From contig JBCFAO010000005.1 in assembly GCA_038562165.1 (NCBI GenBank), positions 1 to 64,000 on the forward strand: a DNA stretch of 64,000 nt. The letters run 5' to 3'. The translations under genes were made by a program, and so were the position numbers. The first letter of the stretch is position 1; every line of letters begins with the position of its first letter. Below the pieces are notes generated by a model. It had not been told where the DNA came from. It was given only the letters and a program-made list of their open reading frames with translations, and searched no databases. Below are positions 7,824 to 16,055 of this stretch, piece after piece. The stretch comes from WRMS01 sp038562165. GTDB lineage: Bacteria; Bacillota; Peptococcia; DRI-13; UBA5745.

Positions 7824-8666
7824 TCAATCCTCAACCCGGCTGTACAAAATAGCATTCCCCGATTTCCCCACAGCTTCCACAGCCCCCAAATGCCGCAGCA
7901 CATTTAACGCCAGGCCGGCTTTGGCCGGGCTGATTTTTGCTGCTTTACTGAAATCCTTAGTGGTAAAGCCCCGGATTAAGGCAGGAGGAATCAGCTTTTG
8001 GTAATCCCCGACGCCGGCGATATGCACTTCCTCGCCAATCGCCAGCGGTATGCGGTCGCAGCGGCTGGAACCCCGTTTTTTTGCCTGATCCCAACCGTTC
8101 AAATAGCGGTATTCTTCCACATCTAACAGGACTATGCGCAGATTCAAATTGGGATGGGAAAGCATAGATTTAATCTTGTAAAGCTCATGAAAACAGTCGT
8201 AAGCACTGCCCAACTTAGGCGATTTCCGCTTTTTCGTGGCCTCACCCGTTTCCTGATCCAGCCAGATCAGCCATTTCACCCGGGGCAGGGGATAGACGAT
8301 AGTCACCCGATGGCGGTCTAAGAAACTGGCCAGTTTTTTTCTCAGCTTGTCAAAGCTGCGGGTCTGAATTTCCCAAACCTCTCCCTCTTTAAAGATATCG
8401 GCCACAAAAGAGTCCAGGCGCTGCTCGTGGTATTCTTCTTTTGGCTCAATGTAATGCTTCAAAATGGCGTGCAGGTTTTTTTCTCCCAAGGTGCCTATGC
8501 CTTTTCTTTCCCGGTATTGATGGAGGATTTTATCCCGGGCCAGGTCAAAGGCCTCTTTTTGCTGCCCGGCCAAAGACTCCCCGGGCTCTTCCTCAAAATC
8601 ATCCCTGAAATTCTCTTTAATATTCTGCTGCAAACCCAAACTCTTCCCGCCCTTTCTCTTCCTCAA
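7824..8666 (-). CDS. conserved protein of unknown function with nuclease-like core
   Basis: Predicted 280-residue soluble protein; I do not recognise a named family. The N-terminal 50 residues are charged. The middle has RLDSFVADIFKEGEVWEIQTR followed by a Lys-rich helix (DKLRKKL), VTIVYPLPRVKWLIWLD and the basic KKRKSPKLG. The spacing of Asp and E-x-Q resembles the core of PD-(D/E)XK-type nucleases with Lys replaced by Gln. The C-terminal 70 residues look like a winged helix (FTTKDFSKAAKISPAKAGLALNVLRHLG), suggesting DNA or RNA binding. The nearby TetR gene and exporter operon are on the same strand. The TTG at 8666 is one possible start; TTG at 8639 has AAAGGGCGG closer. Function is not assigned. 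Confidence 0.7.
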   Translation of the reverse strand: MRKRKGGKSLGLQQNIKENFRDDFEEEPGESLAGQQKEAFDLARDKILHQYRERKGIGTLGEKNLHAILKHYIEPKEEYHEQRLDSFVADIFKEGEVWEIQTRSFDKLRKKLASFLDRHRVTIVYPLPRVKWLIWLDQETGEATKKRKSPKLGSAYDCFHELYKIKSMLSHPNLNLRIVLLDVEEYRYLNGWDQAKKRGSSRCDRIPLAIGEEVHIAGVGDYQKLIPPALIRGFTTKDFSKAAKISPAKAGLALNVLRHLGAVEAVGKSGNAILYSRVED

Positions 8667-8701
8667 CCTTTTCTACAGTCGAAAAATTTTCTACTGAGGC
8701 G

Positions 8702-9358
8702 TTATAAGCAACGCACTAATCCGTCGATGGCCCCAAAAAGATGAGGCTTTAATTCCTGGATATCCAAGGGCTCGCCATAAATAATTGCCTGATAGCAAGT
8801 GCCTACAATTAATTCGATGATCATGAAAAGGGCAATTTTGGGGTTTTTCATGACAATACCGCTTTTCTCCAGGAGGAAAATAATTTTGTCCAGGGCTTTG
8901 GCGGGGATATCCTCGGAAATGGCTTGAGAAATAGGGGCGGAGATATTCGCTAATAGATGAGGGGGTATCTCCTTCATCGGTTTTGTGGTAATGCTGGAAA
9001 AAAGCTGAAAGGACAAATCCCGGTGAATAAAGCGGATGAGACGGCTGTCCCGGGCAAAGGCATCAATCAGCCAATCCGCAAAGCGGGTCAGCAGAGAAAG
9101 GATATCCCAATCCCCCGACGAGGGAAAGCATTCCGCCCAGGCCTCTTCCAGTAAAGCGTCGGCATAAACCTGAACCAACCGCTGGAGCAGATGCTGCTTA
9201 TCCTGAAAGTATAAATAGAAGGTCCCCTTAGCCAGGCCGGCCCTTTTTACTATTTGGTCGATGGTGGTTTGCTCCGTGCCTTTTTCCACAAACAAGGCAA
9301 AGGCGGCTTCCAAAAGCTGCCCCTCCGTATGGGCCTTTTTTTCTTTGATCTTATCCAT
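8702..9358 (-). CDS. TetR/AcrR family transcriptional regulator
   Basis: Predicted 218-residue repressor. Residues 8-55 form the TetR-type helix-turn-helix: ILEAAFALFVEKG-like start (LLEAAFALFVEKG), TTIDQIVKRAGLAKGTFYLYFQDKQHLL. The remaining part is an alpha-helical ligand-binding and dimerisation domain typical of regulators of exporters. GAGGAGG precedes the ATG. It is the last gene of the operon ABC ATPase - FtsX-type permease - membrane fusion protein - TetR, and two 13-bp sites, TGACCAATAGTCA and its complement, overlap the operon promoter at 14996-15042. It therefore probably represses its own operon, with the exporter substrate as inducer. Confidence 0.88.
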   Translation of the reverse strand: MDKIKEKKAHTEGQLLEAAFALFVEKGTEQTTIDQIVKRAGLAKGTFYLYFQDKQHLLQRLVQVYADALLEEAWAECFPSSGDWDILSLLTRFADWLIDAFARDSRLIRFIHRDLSFQLFSSITTKPMKEIPPHLLANISAPISQAISEDIPAKALDKIIFLLEKSGIVMKNPKIALFMIIELIVGTCYQAIIYGEPLDIQELKPHLFGAIDGLVRCL

Positions 9359-9401
9359 GCTGCCTCCTCAAATCCTCCCGAATCATCTCATCCCGAATCT
9401 T

Positions 9402-10802
9402 TCAGCCTTGCTTTTTATATAGAGGCAAACCCTCCCGCAAAGCGCCGCCGCTGATTTCCGTCATTTTTCCTGTTTGTAAACCAGTTTCCACAGGGATAGG
9501 TTTTAAGAAAAAACCTCTCCTGGTAAAAACGCAGGCCTCACCTTGAATTTCTTCTACCAAATCCCTGGGTACCCCGAAACAATTCTCTTTCTGGGCCAGG
9601 ATAAATTCCACTTCCGCATTCATGCCGATCAGCAGCCCCTCATCAACTTTCTCGAAGCCAACCTTCACCGGAAAAAACACCTCATCGCCGGTAACCGCCG
9701 AAAACTCTCCGGCTCCATCCCGTTCAGCGGCAGAAGCCACCCAAAGCACCTGGCCGGCATATTCCCGGCCTGAACCGGCAATCCGAATCAAGCAGGGAAG
9801 GCCCGGCGTTAAACCTGCCATATCCGATTCTTCTACCCTGGCCCGCACCAGCAAGTTTTGATCATCTTCAACAACAAACAAGAGGCCAGAGGCAGGAACC
9901 CCCACTTTAGCAGCCATATAGGTAATGCGCCCGGCAACCGGCGCCACAATGCGGGCGTCCCGCAGCCGCAGCTTCTTCTCCTCTAAAGCCACCCGCTGCA
10001 ATTCCAAAGCGATGGCCGCCGGATCCGTGTTGCGGGCTGTGGCGTCTTGTAAGGTAGCCGCCGCATTTTCCTGGCGTATCTTAGCAGACTCCAGATTCTC
10101 CCTGGCCTGGGCCAGATTATCCTTGGCCGCCTGTAACGCATCGGCATAAGCCGCCTCCGTTTTATGATAAGCTTCCTCCGCCTGAGCTAAAGCTTCCCGG
10201 GAAACAGCCTCCGCCTCAGCTAAAGCCTGGTAATTTTCCCAGGTACGCCGGGCATAATCCAGATTAGCCCTGGCCGCCACCACCGCCGCTTCATTGCCCT
10301 GCTGGACCAGCAGGGCGTTAAGCTCCCGCTGGGCGGTTTGCAAGGATAAGGCGGCGCTGGCCTGGGTGTTGCGGGCATTGGTTACCCCATTAGCTAAAGT
10401 ACGCTGTTCACTGCTGAGATTAGCCTCCGCATTTTGAATGGTCAACTCCCCCCGGCGGATCTCCAATTCCAGGGTTTCCGTATCCAGCACTGCCAGCAAG
10501 TCTCCGGCAGCCACCTGCCGGCCTTCCTCCACCAACAGCTCTCGCACCTTCAAGCTGGAAGGGGCATAGATCTCCCTCTTTTCTCCGGCTTCCACCATAC
10601 CTTCAGCCTGCACCGACTGCCGCAGGTTAATCTGTTGCAGAGTGTAGGCGGCAGGGGGAAGGGAACGGTAAGCATTGAAAAGAACGCTGAATAAGATGAG
10701 CATTGCCGCCCCTATAGTGATTACCGCCGCTCTGCGTATAGTTTTGGGGGAAAGGCCGGCCTTTGCCCTCCGCCATTTTGCCATTAGCTCCTGAATGTTC
10801 AC
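9402..10802 (-). CDS. membrane fusion (HlyD/RND-type) efflux adaptor
   Basis: Predicted 466-residue adaptor of an ABC exporter. One N-terminal membrane helix (about 24-46), a first half of a biotinyl-lipoyl-like domain (VEAGEKREIYAPSSLKVRELLVEEGRQVAAGDLLAVLD), a long coiled-coil hairpin (about 105-265, Ala/Glu/Gln-rich), the second lipoyl half (ARIVAPVAGRITYMAAKVGVPASG) and a beta-barrel region. It links a MacB/FtsX-like permease to the outer surface. An ATG at 10808 is only one base after AGGAGG, so the GTG at 10802 with seven-base spacing is the better start. It lies between the permease and the TetR gene, with short gaps on the permease side. Confidence 0.85.
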   Translation of the reverse strand: MNIQELMAKWRRAKAGLSPKTIRRAAVITIGAAMLILFSVLFNAYRSLPPAAYTLQQINLRQSVQAEGMVEAGEKREIYAPSSLKVRELLVEEGRQVAAGDLLAVLDTETLELEIRRGELTIQNAEANLSSEQRTLANGVTNARNTQASAALSLQTAQRELNALLVQQGNEAAVVAARANLDYARRTWENYQALAEAEAVSREALAQAEEAYHKTEAAYADALQAAKDNLAQARENLESAKIRQENAAATLQDATARNTDPAAIALELQRVALEEKKLRLRDARIVAPVAGRITYMAAKVGVPASGLLFVVEDDQNLLVRARVEESDMAGLTPGLPCLIRIAGSGREYAGQVLWVASAAERDGAGEFSAVTGDEVFFPVKVGFEKVDEGLLIGMNAEVEFILAQKENCFGVPRDLVEEIQGEACVFTRRGFFLKPIPVETGLQTGKMTEISGGALREGLPLYKKQG

Positions 10803-10819
10803 CTGCATGCCTCCTGTTT

Positions 10820-13800
10820 TTATTCTACGCTTTTCAGGGACTCCACCATGTCGATATTGCGAATATCCTTTGTCATTACGGTATTAACAAAAAGGGTAAA
10901 CAAAAAGGTCAGGGCAGCCGCAAAAAGGTAACTGGGTAAAGCGATACTTTTACCAAACATCACCCGGTCAATTTCCGCCGTCCGGATGATGTATTGATGA
11001 AGTAAAACTCCGGCGCCTAATCCTAAAGCTACGCCGATAATGGTATTAACAACGTTTTCTCGAAAAATATAGGCGGCGGCTTCCTCTTCATAAAAGCCCA
11101 GAACCCGCAAAGTGGCCAATTCCCGCTTGCGTTCATCAATATTGATGCCCGTAAGGCAAAAGAGAACCACAAAGGAAAGCAAAGCGCCGGAAATAATCAA
11201 AACGAGAACCACCACGTTAAGGGAACCGATCATATCCTGATAAAAATCTTTGACCCGGTCATTATAGGCTAATGCGGTGACGCCGCCAAAATCCAGAATA
11301 TCCAGCCCCAGCTCATCCTGGCGGCTTTGGCTGAGAGCCGGGGTGCGGCAAAGCAGGGTATTATAATGAATTTTTCGATCAAAAACATAGCCGTACTGCT
11401 CCGGCGTCATGTAAAGAAAATGCTCCACATAGTTCTCTGCAACAGCCGCCACGGGAACCTGATAGATTTTATCATCCTCATCTTCCAAAGTAATGGTATC
11501 GCCGGCTTTGACCCCCAGCAGAGAAGCCAGCTTTTCTGTAATCACCACGCCTTTATCCGTTGGGTTGACGGTTTTTTCGCTGCCCGGTTCCGCTAAACGG
11601 ATAAATTGGCCTAAATTTTCCGGGTCCTGGGGCACCACCAGGGTGGTTTCATGAGAGTCCTCCTTCTGGCGAAAGCTCACTTCAATATTTTCCCGGCGCT
11701 GGTATTGCCAGGCTTCTATTTCTTTTTCTGCCGTTAAAAAACGCTCCAGGGCCGAACGCTCAGAGCCTTTAGCCTCATCGGCAATGGTGATACGCAGGCT
11801 GAAATGATAGATCCGTTCAAATTGGTTGACGGTAATGGACCTAATGGAGTCCCGCAGGCCGAAGCCCGTAAGAATGATGGCGGTACAGCCGATAATACCC
11901 ACCACCGTCATAGCAAAACGCTTTTTGTAACGGAGAATATTCCGGGCGGTGACTTTGGCGGAAAAGCTGAGCGCGCGCCATATGGTTTTGATGTTTTCCA
12001 AAAAGACCCGCTTGCCTCTCTGCGGCGCTTTCGGCCGCATTAATTGAGCAGGGCTCTGTCTGTATAAGGAAAAAGAAACGAAGAAAGCCGGCAACACCAC
12101 ACTGGCAATGCAGATCAGAAAGGCCTGGGCGCAAAGGCCCCCATAAAGGCGAACCTGAATCGGCGGCAAAAGATACATGATCCGGTAGCCGAAATTAAAA
12201 ACAATAACGGGCAGCAGGCGGTAGCCTATGGCAATACCTAAAATAGTGCCGGGAACAGCCACGGCCAAAGCATAGATCAAATACTTTCTCATAACGGTTT
12301 TGGTATCGTAACCCAGGGAAACCATGGCGGCGGCAGTAGCCCGGTCATCCTCAATAATCCGCACCATGCTGGTAAAGGCCACCAGAGCCGCCACCAGAAA
12401 GAAAACCAAGGGAAAGGTATAGCTTAAAGAGTTGATCCGCCCGCTGTCTTGTTCAAAGCTGCCAAAGCCCATGGTTTTCTCCAGGCCCAGGACATAGCAC
12501 TTGGCTTCGGGGAAGTCAGCCAAAGCTTTTTGGCCTTGGAGCATAGCCCTTTCCGCCAAAGCCAGAGAGGTTTCTGCGGCTCTTTTGCCTGCTTCCAAGG
12601 CACTGCGGCTGTCGGCTAAAGCATCAGCCGCCAACTCCAATTCCCCTTCGGCGGCCCCAAGGCCTGCCTGCCGGCTATAGCTTTCAGTCTGAATATTCAG
12701 TTCCTCTTGCAAAAGCAGTAGTTCTTGTTCCTCTAGCTGACGCCGAGCAGCCAAGAGAGACTTTTTCTGTTCTTCTAAAGCAGCAAGGAAAGCCTGATTG
12801 GAAGCCCCGGCAGCGTCTTCCGCTGCCGCCGCCGTTGCAGCTATGGCTAAGGCAAGGTTTTTTTCTCTTTGCCTTAAAGCGGCTAAGCCTGCCTCCAGGC
12901 TGCGGCGGGCCTCCGCCAATTCCCGGCGTCCCTCCTGGAGCATCTGCCGGCCTTGGTCTAAACCTTGCTTCAATTGATACTTTTGCCGGCTCAGTTCCGC
13001 CGCCTGCTCTTGCCAGTCCCTTTCTCCTTGAGCAAGCGCCTTCTCCTGCTGCCGCAGTTCTTCCCGGGAAGCCCGGACAGCCCGGCGGCTTTCTTCGATT
13101 TCCTTAGCCCCCTGGGCCACTAAGACCCGGCGCCGCTTTTGGACCATTTCGTCTCCCAGCTCCTGAAGCCGGTCTTCCACCGCCCCGGACATATCCTTGA
13201 ACTTCTGATCAAAGCGGGAGTAGCGGCGGGGGTTAGTTAAAGTAATCTGGGCTTCCGTATAGACGTCGGAAGTAAAATCCTCTGCCGGCAAATAAGCAAA
13301 GGCGTCTAAGGTGCCGCTGCCCTTACTGGAAGAGCCTAAATTGGGCAAGAGATAAAGAGGCGAATCCACCAGGCCCGCAATGGTATAGGTCTTTCGGGTT
13401 AAAAAATCGGTAATAGGCCCGTCATCGCCGGTAAAAATCGCCAGCTCATCGCCGACGCCGCATTGAGCCATTAAAGCAAAGCGGTAATCCACCAGACATT
13501 CCCCGGGCATTAAAGTCAAACGGCCTTTCTGCAGGCTGGGAGCAGCTAGCATATGCTCAGCATTTTCCGGCAGGGAGTGAAAACGGAAAAGATAGCTGGC
13601 ATCCCCGATCTGGGCAAAAAGGTCGGCAGAATAAGCCGGCTCTACCCGTTCCACCCCCGCCACCCCTCGAAAAGCCTCCACATTATCTTTAGTCAGCCCT
13701 AAATTACTGATTACTTGAATATCGTACATAGCCTGGCTGTCAAAATAACGGTCAAAAGTCAAGTTCATATCCGGGGAGGTGGAGCGCAGCCCCACAAAGA

Positions 13801-13921
13801 AAGCGGAACCCAAGGCCGTGATCAGCAGCAGCATCAGGGAACGCCGTTTGTTGCCCCAAATAGCCCGCCAGCAATTTTTCCAATATGCTTTTTTTCTGTT
13901 TGCTGCCGCTATTGCTTCCAC
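10820..13921 (-). CDS. FtsX-type ABC exporter permease with long coiled-coil insertion
   Basis: Predicted 1033-residue permease with two FtsX-type domains. TM1 lies near residue 28, then an extracytoplasmic domain (to about 265), then about 200 residues of heptad-rich Glu/Arg/Gln/Ala coiled coil (268-475), TMs about 500-620 (LVAALVAFTSMVRIIEDDR), a further TM after ARNILRYKKRFAMT, a second extracytoplasmic domain, and three C-terminal TMs with GINIDERKRELATLRVLGF, the usual FtsX motif. Such proteins export lipids, peptides or drugs or transmit force to wall enzymes. The start is GTG with TAGGAG seven bases before it. Long extracytoplasmic coiled coils are seen in some Gram-positive FtsX-like proteins; the partner here is unknown. 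Confidence 0.85.
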   Translation of the reverse strand: MEAIAAANRKKAYWKNCWRAIWGNKRRSLMLLLITALGSAFFVGLRSTSPDMNLTFDRYFDSQAMYDIQVISNLGLTKDNVEAFRGVAGVERVEPAYSADLFAQIGDASYLFRFHSLPENAEHMLAAPSLQKGRLTLMPGECLVDYRFALMAQCGVGDELAIFTGDDGPITDFLTRKTYTIAGLVDSPLYLLPNLGSSSKGSGTLDAFAYLPAEDFTSDVYTEAQITLTNPRRYSRFDQKFKDMSGAVEDRLQELGDEMVQKRRRVLVAQGAKEIEESRRAVRASREELRQQEKALAQGERDWQEQAAELSRQKYQLKQGLDQGRQMLQEGRRELAEARRSLEAGLAALRQREKNLALAIAATAAAAEDAAGASNQAFLAALEEQKKSLLAARRQLEEQELLLLQEELNIQTESYSRQAGLGAAEGELELAADALADSRSALEAGKRAAETSLALAERAMLQGQKALADFPEAKCYVLGLEKTMGFGSFEQDSGRINSLSYTFPLVFFLVAALVAFTSMVRIIEDDRATAAAMVSLGYDTKTVMRKYLIYALAVAVPGTILGIAIGYRLLPVIVFNFGYRIMYLLPPIQVRLYGGLCAQAFLICIASVVLPAFFVSFSLYRQSPAQLMRPKAPQRGKRVFLENIKTIWRALSFSAKVTARNILRYKKRFAMTVVGIIGCTAIILTGFGLRDSIRSITVNQFERIYHFSLRITIADEAKGSERSALERFLTAEKEIEAWQYQRRENIEVSFRQKEDSHETTLVVPQDPENLGQFIRLAEPGSEKTVNPTDKGVVITEKLASLLGVKAGDTITLEDEDDKIYQVPVAAVAENYVEHFLYMTPEQYGYVFDRKIHYNTLLCRTPALSQSRQDELGLDILDFGGVTALAYNDRVKDFYQDMIGSLNVVVLVLIISGALLSFVVLFCLTGINIDERKRELATLRVLGFYEEEAAAYIFRENVVNTIIGVALGLGAGVLLHQYIIRTAEIDRVMFGKSIALPSYLFAAALTFLFTLFVNTVMTKDIRNIDMVESLKSVE

Positions 13922-13958
13922 TGCTAAACTCCTATATTAATATTGAAATATACTACCC

Positions 13959-14262
13959 GATTCTACTGCCAGAGGCGAAGGCACTTGGAGGGCGAATCAG
14001 TGCGGGCCATTAATCCCCATTGGACGAAGGACGCTAATTTACTAATTTTATTACTGATTCTGCTGCCAAAGGCGAAGGCACTTGGAGGCAAATTGTAGAA
14101 TTAGCCCTGAGGAAATGGGGTTTTAATGGCTGGAACGCCAGGGATGGCGTGGAAAGCACTGTTGAGACAGGAGGTCGAATCAGTGCGGGCAATTAAACCC
14201 CATTGGACGAAGGCTGCTAATTCACAATTTGATGACTGTGCCTTCGCCTTGGCAGCAGAATC
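13959..14262. repeat. intergenic repeat cluster with two interleaved motifs
   Basis: Motif 1 (ATTCTRCTGCCARAGGCGAA, continuing GGCACTTGGAG) occurs at 13959-13990 and 14056-14088 in direct orientation and at 14238-14262 inverted. Motif 2 (CGAATCAGTGCGGGC, then AATTAAWCCCCATTGGACGA-like sequence) occurs at 13993-14030 and 14175-14212. The inverted copy runs into the stop codon of the ABC ATPase gene. ACGCCAGGGATGGCGT (14136-14151) is a separate short palindrome. The block fills the gap between the ATPase and permease genes; no ORF on the operon strand was credible. Confidence 0.75.
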
Positions 14263-14971
14263 ACCACTCGATTTCCTCTACCGGTACCGGCGCAGGATTC
14301 AACTCCACCTTCGAAACCAGACCGCCCCGAATGTGGATTACCCTGTCGGCCGCCGGGGCGATAGCCAGGTTGTGGGTGATGATAACCACGGTTTTTTTCA
14401 AACGCCGGCAGGTATCCTGCAAAAGGGAGAGCACCTTGCGGCCCGTGGCAAAATCCAAGGCGCCGGTAGGCTCGTCGCAAAGCAGAAGCTTGGGGTTTTT
14501 GGCAATGGCCCGGGCAATGGATACCCTTTGCTGCTCACCGCCGGAAAGCTGGGCGGGAAAATTATCCATGCGGTCAGCCAGCCCCACTGCCTGTAAAGTC
14601 TCCACCGGGTCCAGGGGCTGTCGGCAGATTTGCAAAGCTAACTCCACATTTTCTAAAGCTGTTAAATTGGGCACTAAATTATAAAATTGAAAGACAAAAC
14701 CGATATCATTGCGGCGGTAAGTTGTAAGCTCTTTCTGGCCATAACCGCTGATAACCTGCCCGTCTACAATGACCTGGCCGGCAGTGGGGGTATCCATGCC
14801 CCCCAATATATTGAGGACCGTAGATTTACCGGCGCCGGAGGGACCCACTACGGCGGCAAACTCACCTTCCTCAATAGTCAGATTAATTCCCGCCGCTGCC
14901 GTTACCTCAACTTCGCCTATACGGTAAATCTTCGTTAAATTCTCTATGGTAACAAAGGATTTGCTTTCCAA
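14261..14971 (-). CDS. ABC exporter ATP-binding protein (MacB/LolD type)
   Basis: Predicted 236-residue ATPase that powers the FtsX-type permease downstream. Walker A is GPSGAGKSTVLN (about residue 42), the Q-loop is FVFQFYNL, the signature LSGGEQQRVSIARA (about 145), Walker B LLLCDEPTGALD and the switch VIITHN. Close to LolD/MacB-type proteins that work with FtsX permeases. The start is TTG with GGAAGG seven bases upstream. First gene of the four-gene operon; expression probably controlled by the TetR protein through the operator pair at 14996-15042. The stop codon falls inside an inverted copy of an intergenic repeat. Confidence 0.92.
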   Translation of the reverse strand: MESKSFVTIENLTKIYRIGEVEVTAAAGINLTIEEGEFAAVVGPSGAGKSTVLNILGGMDTPTAGQVIVDGQVISGYGQKELTTYRRNDIGFVFQFYNLVPNLTALENVELALQICRQPLDPVETLQAVGLADRMDNFPAQLSGGEQQRVSIARAIAKNPKLLLCDEPTGALDFATGRKVLSLLQDTCRRLKKTVVIITHNLAIAPAADRVIHIRGGLVSKVELNPAPVPVEEIEW

Positions 14972-14995
14972 GGCTGCGCCTTCCCTTCCGCGAAA

Positions 14996-15042
14996 TGACC
15001 AATAGTCATTTTCATTGTAAAAGAAAAATGACTATTGGTCAA
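14996..15042 (-). promoter_or_regulatory. TetR-regulated promoter and operator pair of the exporter operon
   Basis: On the minus strand TTGACC (15037-15042), 17 bases and TACAAT (15014-15019) make a near-consensus promoter. TGACTATTGGTCA (15029-15041) overlaps the -35 element and its exact reverse complement TGACCAATAGTCA (14996-15008) covers the region just after the transcription start. Each 13-mer is itself a TGAC...GTCA palindrome. This is the arrangement expected for a TetR-family repressor binding site; the best candidate is the TetR protein at the end of the operon. Confidence 0.75.
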
Positions 15043-15121
15043 TGGTGCAAAAATGAAATTTTACTGAATAGGAATACTATTGCCTATTCCTCAAAACCCC
15101 ATTTTCCGTATCCAATGAAGC

Positions 15122-15150
15122 TTGTGAAGATAGGGAAATTACGTTACAAT
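15122..15150 (+). promoter_or_regulatory. sigma-A promoter of the lipoprotein gene
   Basis: TTGTGA (15122-15127), 17 bases, TACAAT (15145-15150), about 50 bases before the ATG at 15202. The transcript start would be near 15157. Confidence 0.65.
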
Positions 15151-15201
15151 AGTATTTGTGTCTTAGCGGCATACCAATAAGCAAAGTGAAAGGAGAAGGA
15201 A

Positions 15202-15999
15202 ATGAAGCAAAAAAGTATTGTTGCTTTGTTGGTTGTGCTCTTTATTTTTTCTATAAGCGCTTGCAGCAGTGAAGCAGCCAGCGCTTTGGAAGTTTACAAT
15301 AGCGCTTTGGCGAAAAATGAGGAGTTGACCTCTTTAGACCTTAACATGAAGCTGGATATGGACATGGTGATAGGCGAGGAGAAAGTAACCATCGCTTCCG
15401 ATTCAGCCATTAAAATGGAAAACCCCGCCGGTTCAAATTTAAAAATGGACATGAAAATGGATATGAGCCTCAGCGGCATTGCCGATGGGGCGGCAACTCC
15501 CGAGCAAATAACCATGCAGACTTATTATAGCGACGGTTTTTACTACATGAATATGATGGGTATGAAGGTCAAACAGGCCATGGATCTGGAAACCATTAAT
15601 GCTCAGGCTGAAAACATGACAGGAATGGAGCCTTTACCGGAGGAGATTCTAAAGGATATTAAGCTCGAACAATCCGGCGACTATCAAATCCTTAGTTTCA
15701 CCGGCAACGGCGAAATAATGACCGAATATATCATGAGCTATATGGGCCAGATGAAGGATTTCGTCAACATGAGCGATTCCCAAAGCATTGCCATTAAAGA
15801 GGTTTCCGGTGTTTTTTATGTTAACAAAGAGGGTTACATCGACCGCCAGGAAATGAACATTGCCATGAACGTTACCGTTGAAGGTGAAAGCGCAGATATG
15901 GATATGAAGCTGGATATAATCTATAACCAGCCCGGCAAGCAGGTAACCGTCCAATTGCCTGATGATTTGGACCAGTATCAGGAAATACCTGCCCAATAA
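15202..15999 (+). CDS. predicted lipoprotein (DUF6612-like)
   Basis: Predicted 265-residue exported lipoprotein: basic start MKQK, hydrophobic core and lipobox ISAC (Cys near residue 21). The mature part resembles the LppX/LolA-like beta-rich fold of small clostridial lipoproteins (DUF6612 type): repeated LDLNMKLDMD and KMDMKMDMSL strands with alternating hydrophobic and polar residues, and a Met-rich central region. Such proteins are thought to carry lipids or act as envelope sensors, but there is no proven role. A clear GGAGAAGG lies before the ATG. It is a single gene on the plus strand with its own promoter and a terminator shared with the convergent LysR gene. Confidence 0.7.
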   Translation: MKQKSIVALLVVLFIFSISACSSEAASALEVYNSALAKNEELTSLDLNMKLDMDMVIGEEKVTIASDSAIKMENPAGSNLKMDMKMDMSLSGIADGAATPEQITMQTYYSDGFYYMNMMGMKVKQAMDLETINAQAENMTGMEPLPEEILKDIKLEQSGDYQILSFTGNGEIMTEYIMSYMGQMKDFVNMSDSQSIAIKEVSGVFYVNKEGYIDRQEMNIAMNVTVEGESADMDMKLDIIYNQPGKQVTVQLPDDLDQYQEIPAQ

Positions 16000-16019
16000 C
16001 CAGGCAAACACGCCTCTTC

Positions 16020-16055
16020 CAAGGCTCTCCGGCATAGGCCGGGGGGCCTTGTTTT
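16020..16055 (+). terminator. terminator after the lipoprotein gene
   Basis: CAAGGCTCTCCGGCATAGGCCGGGGGGCCTTG folds into a hairpin followed by TTTTC on the plus strand. It lies between two convergent genes and may act on both. Confidence 0.75.

Noticed and set aside
14126..14684. Plus-strand ORFs opposite the ABC ATPase and the repeat cluster
   Set aside because: Shadow frames of the ATPase gene running into repeats.
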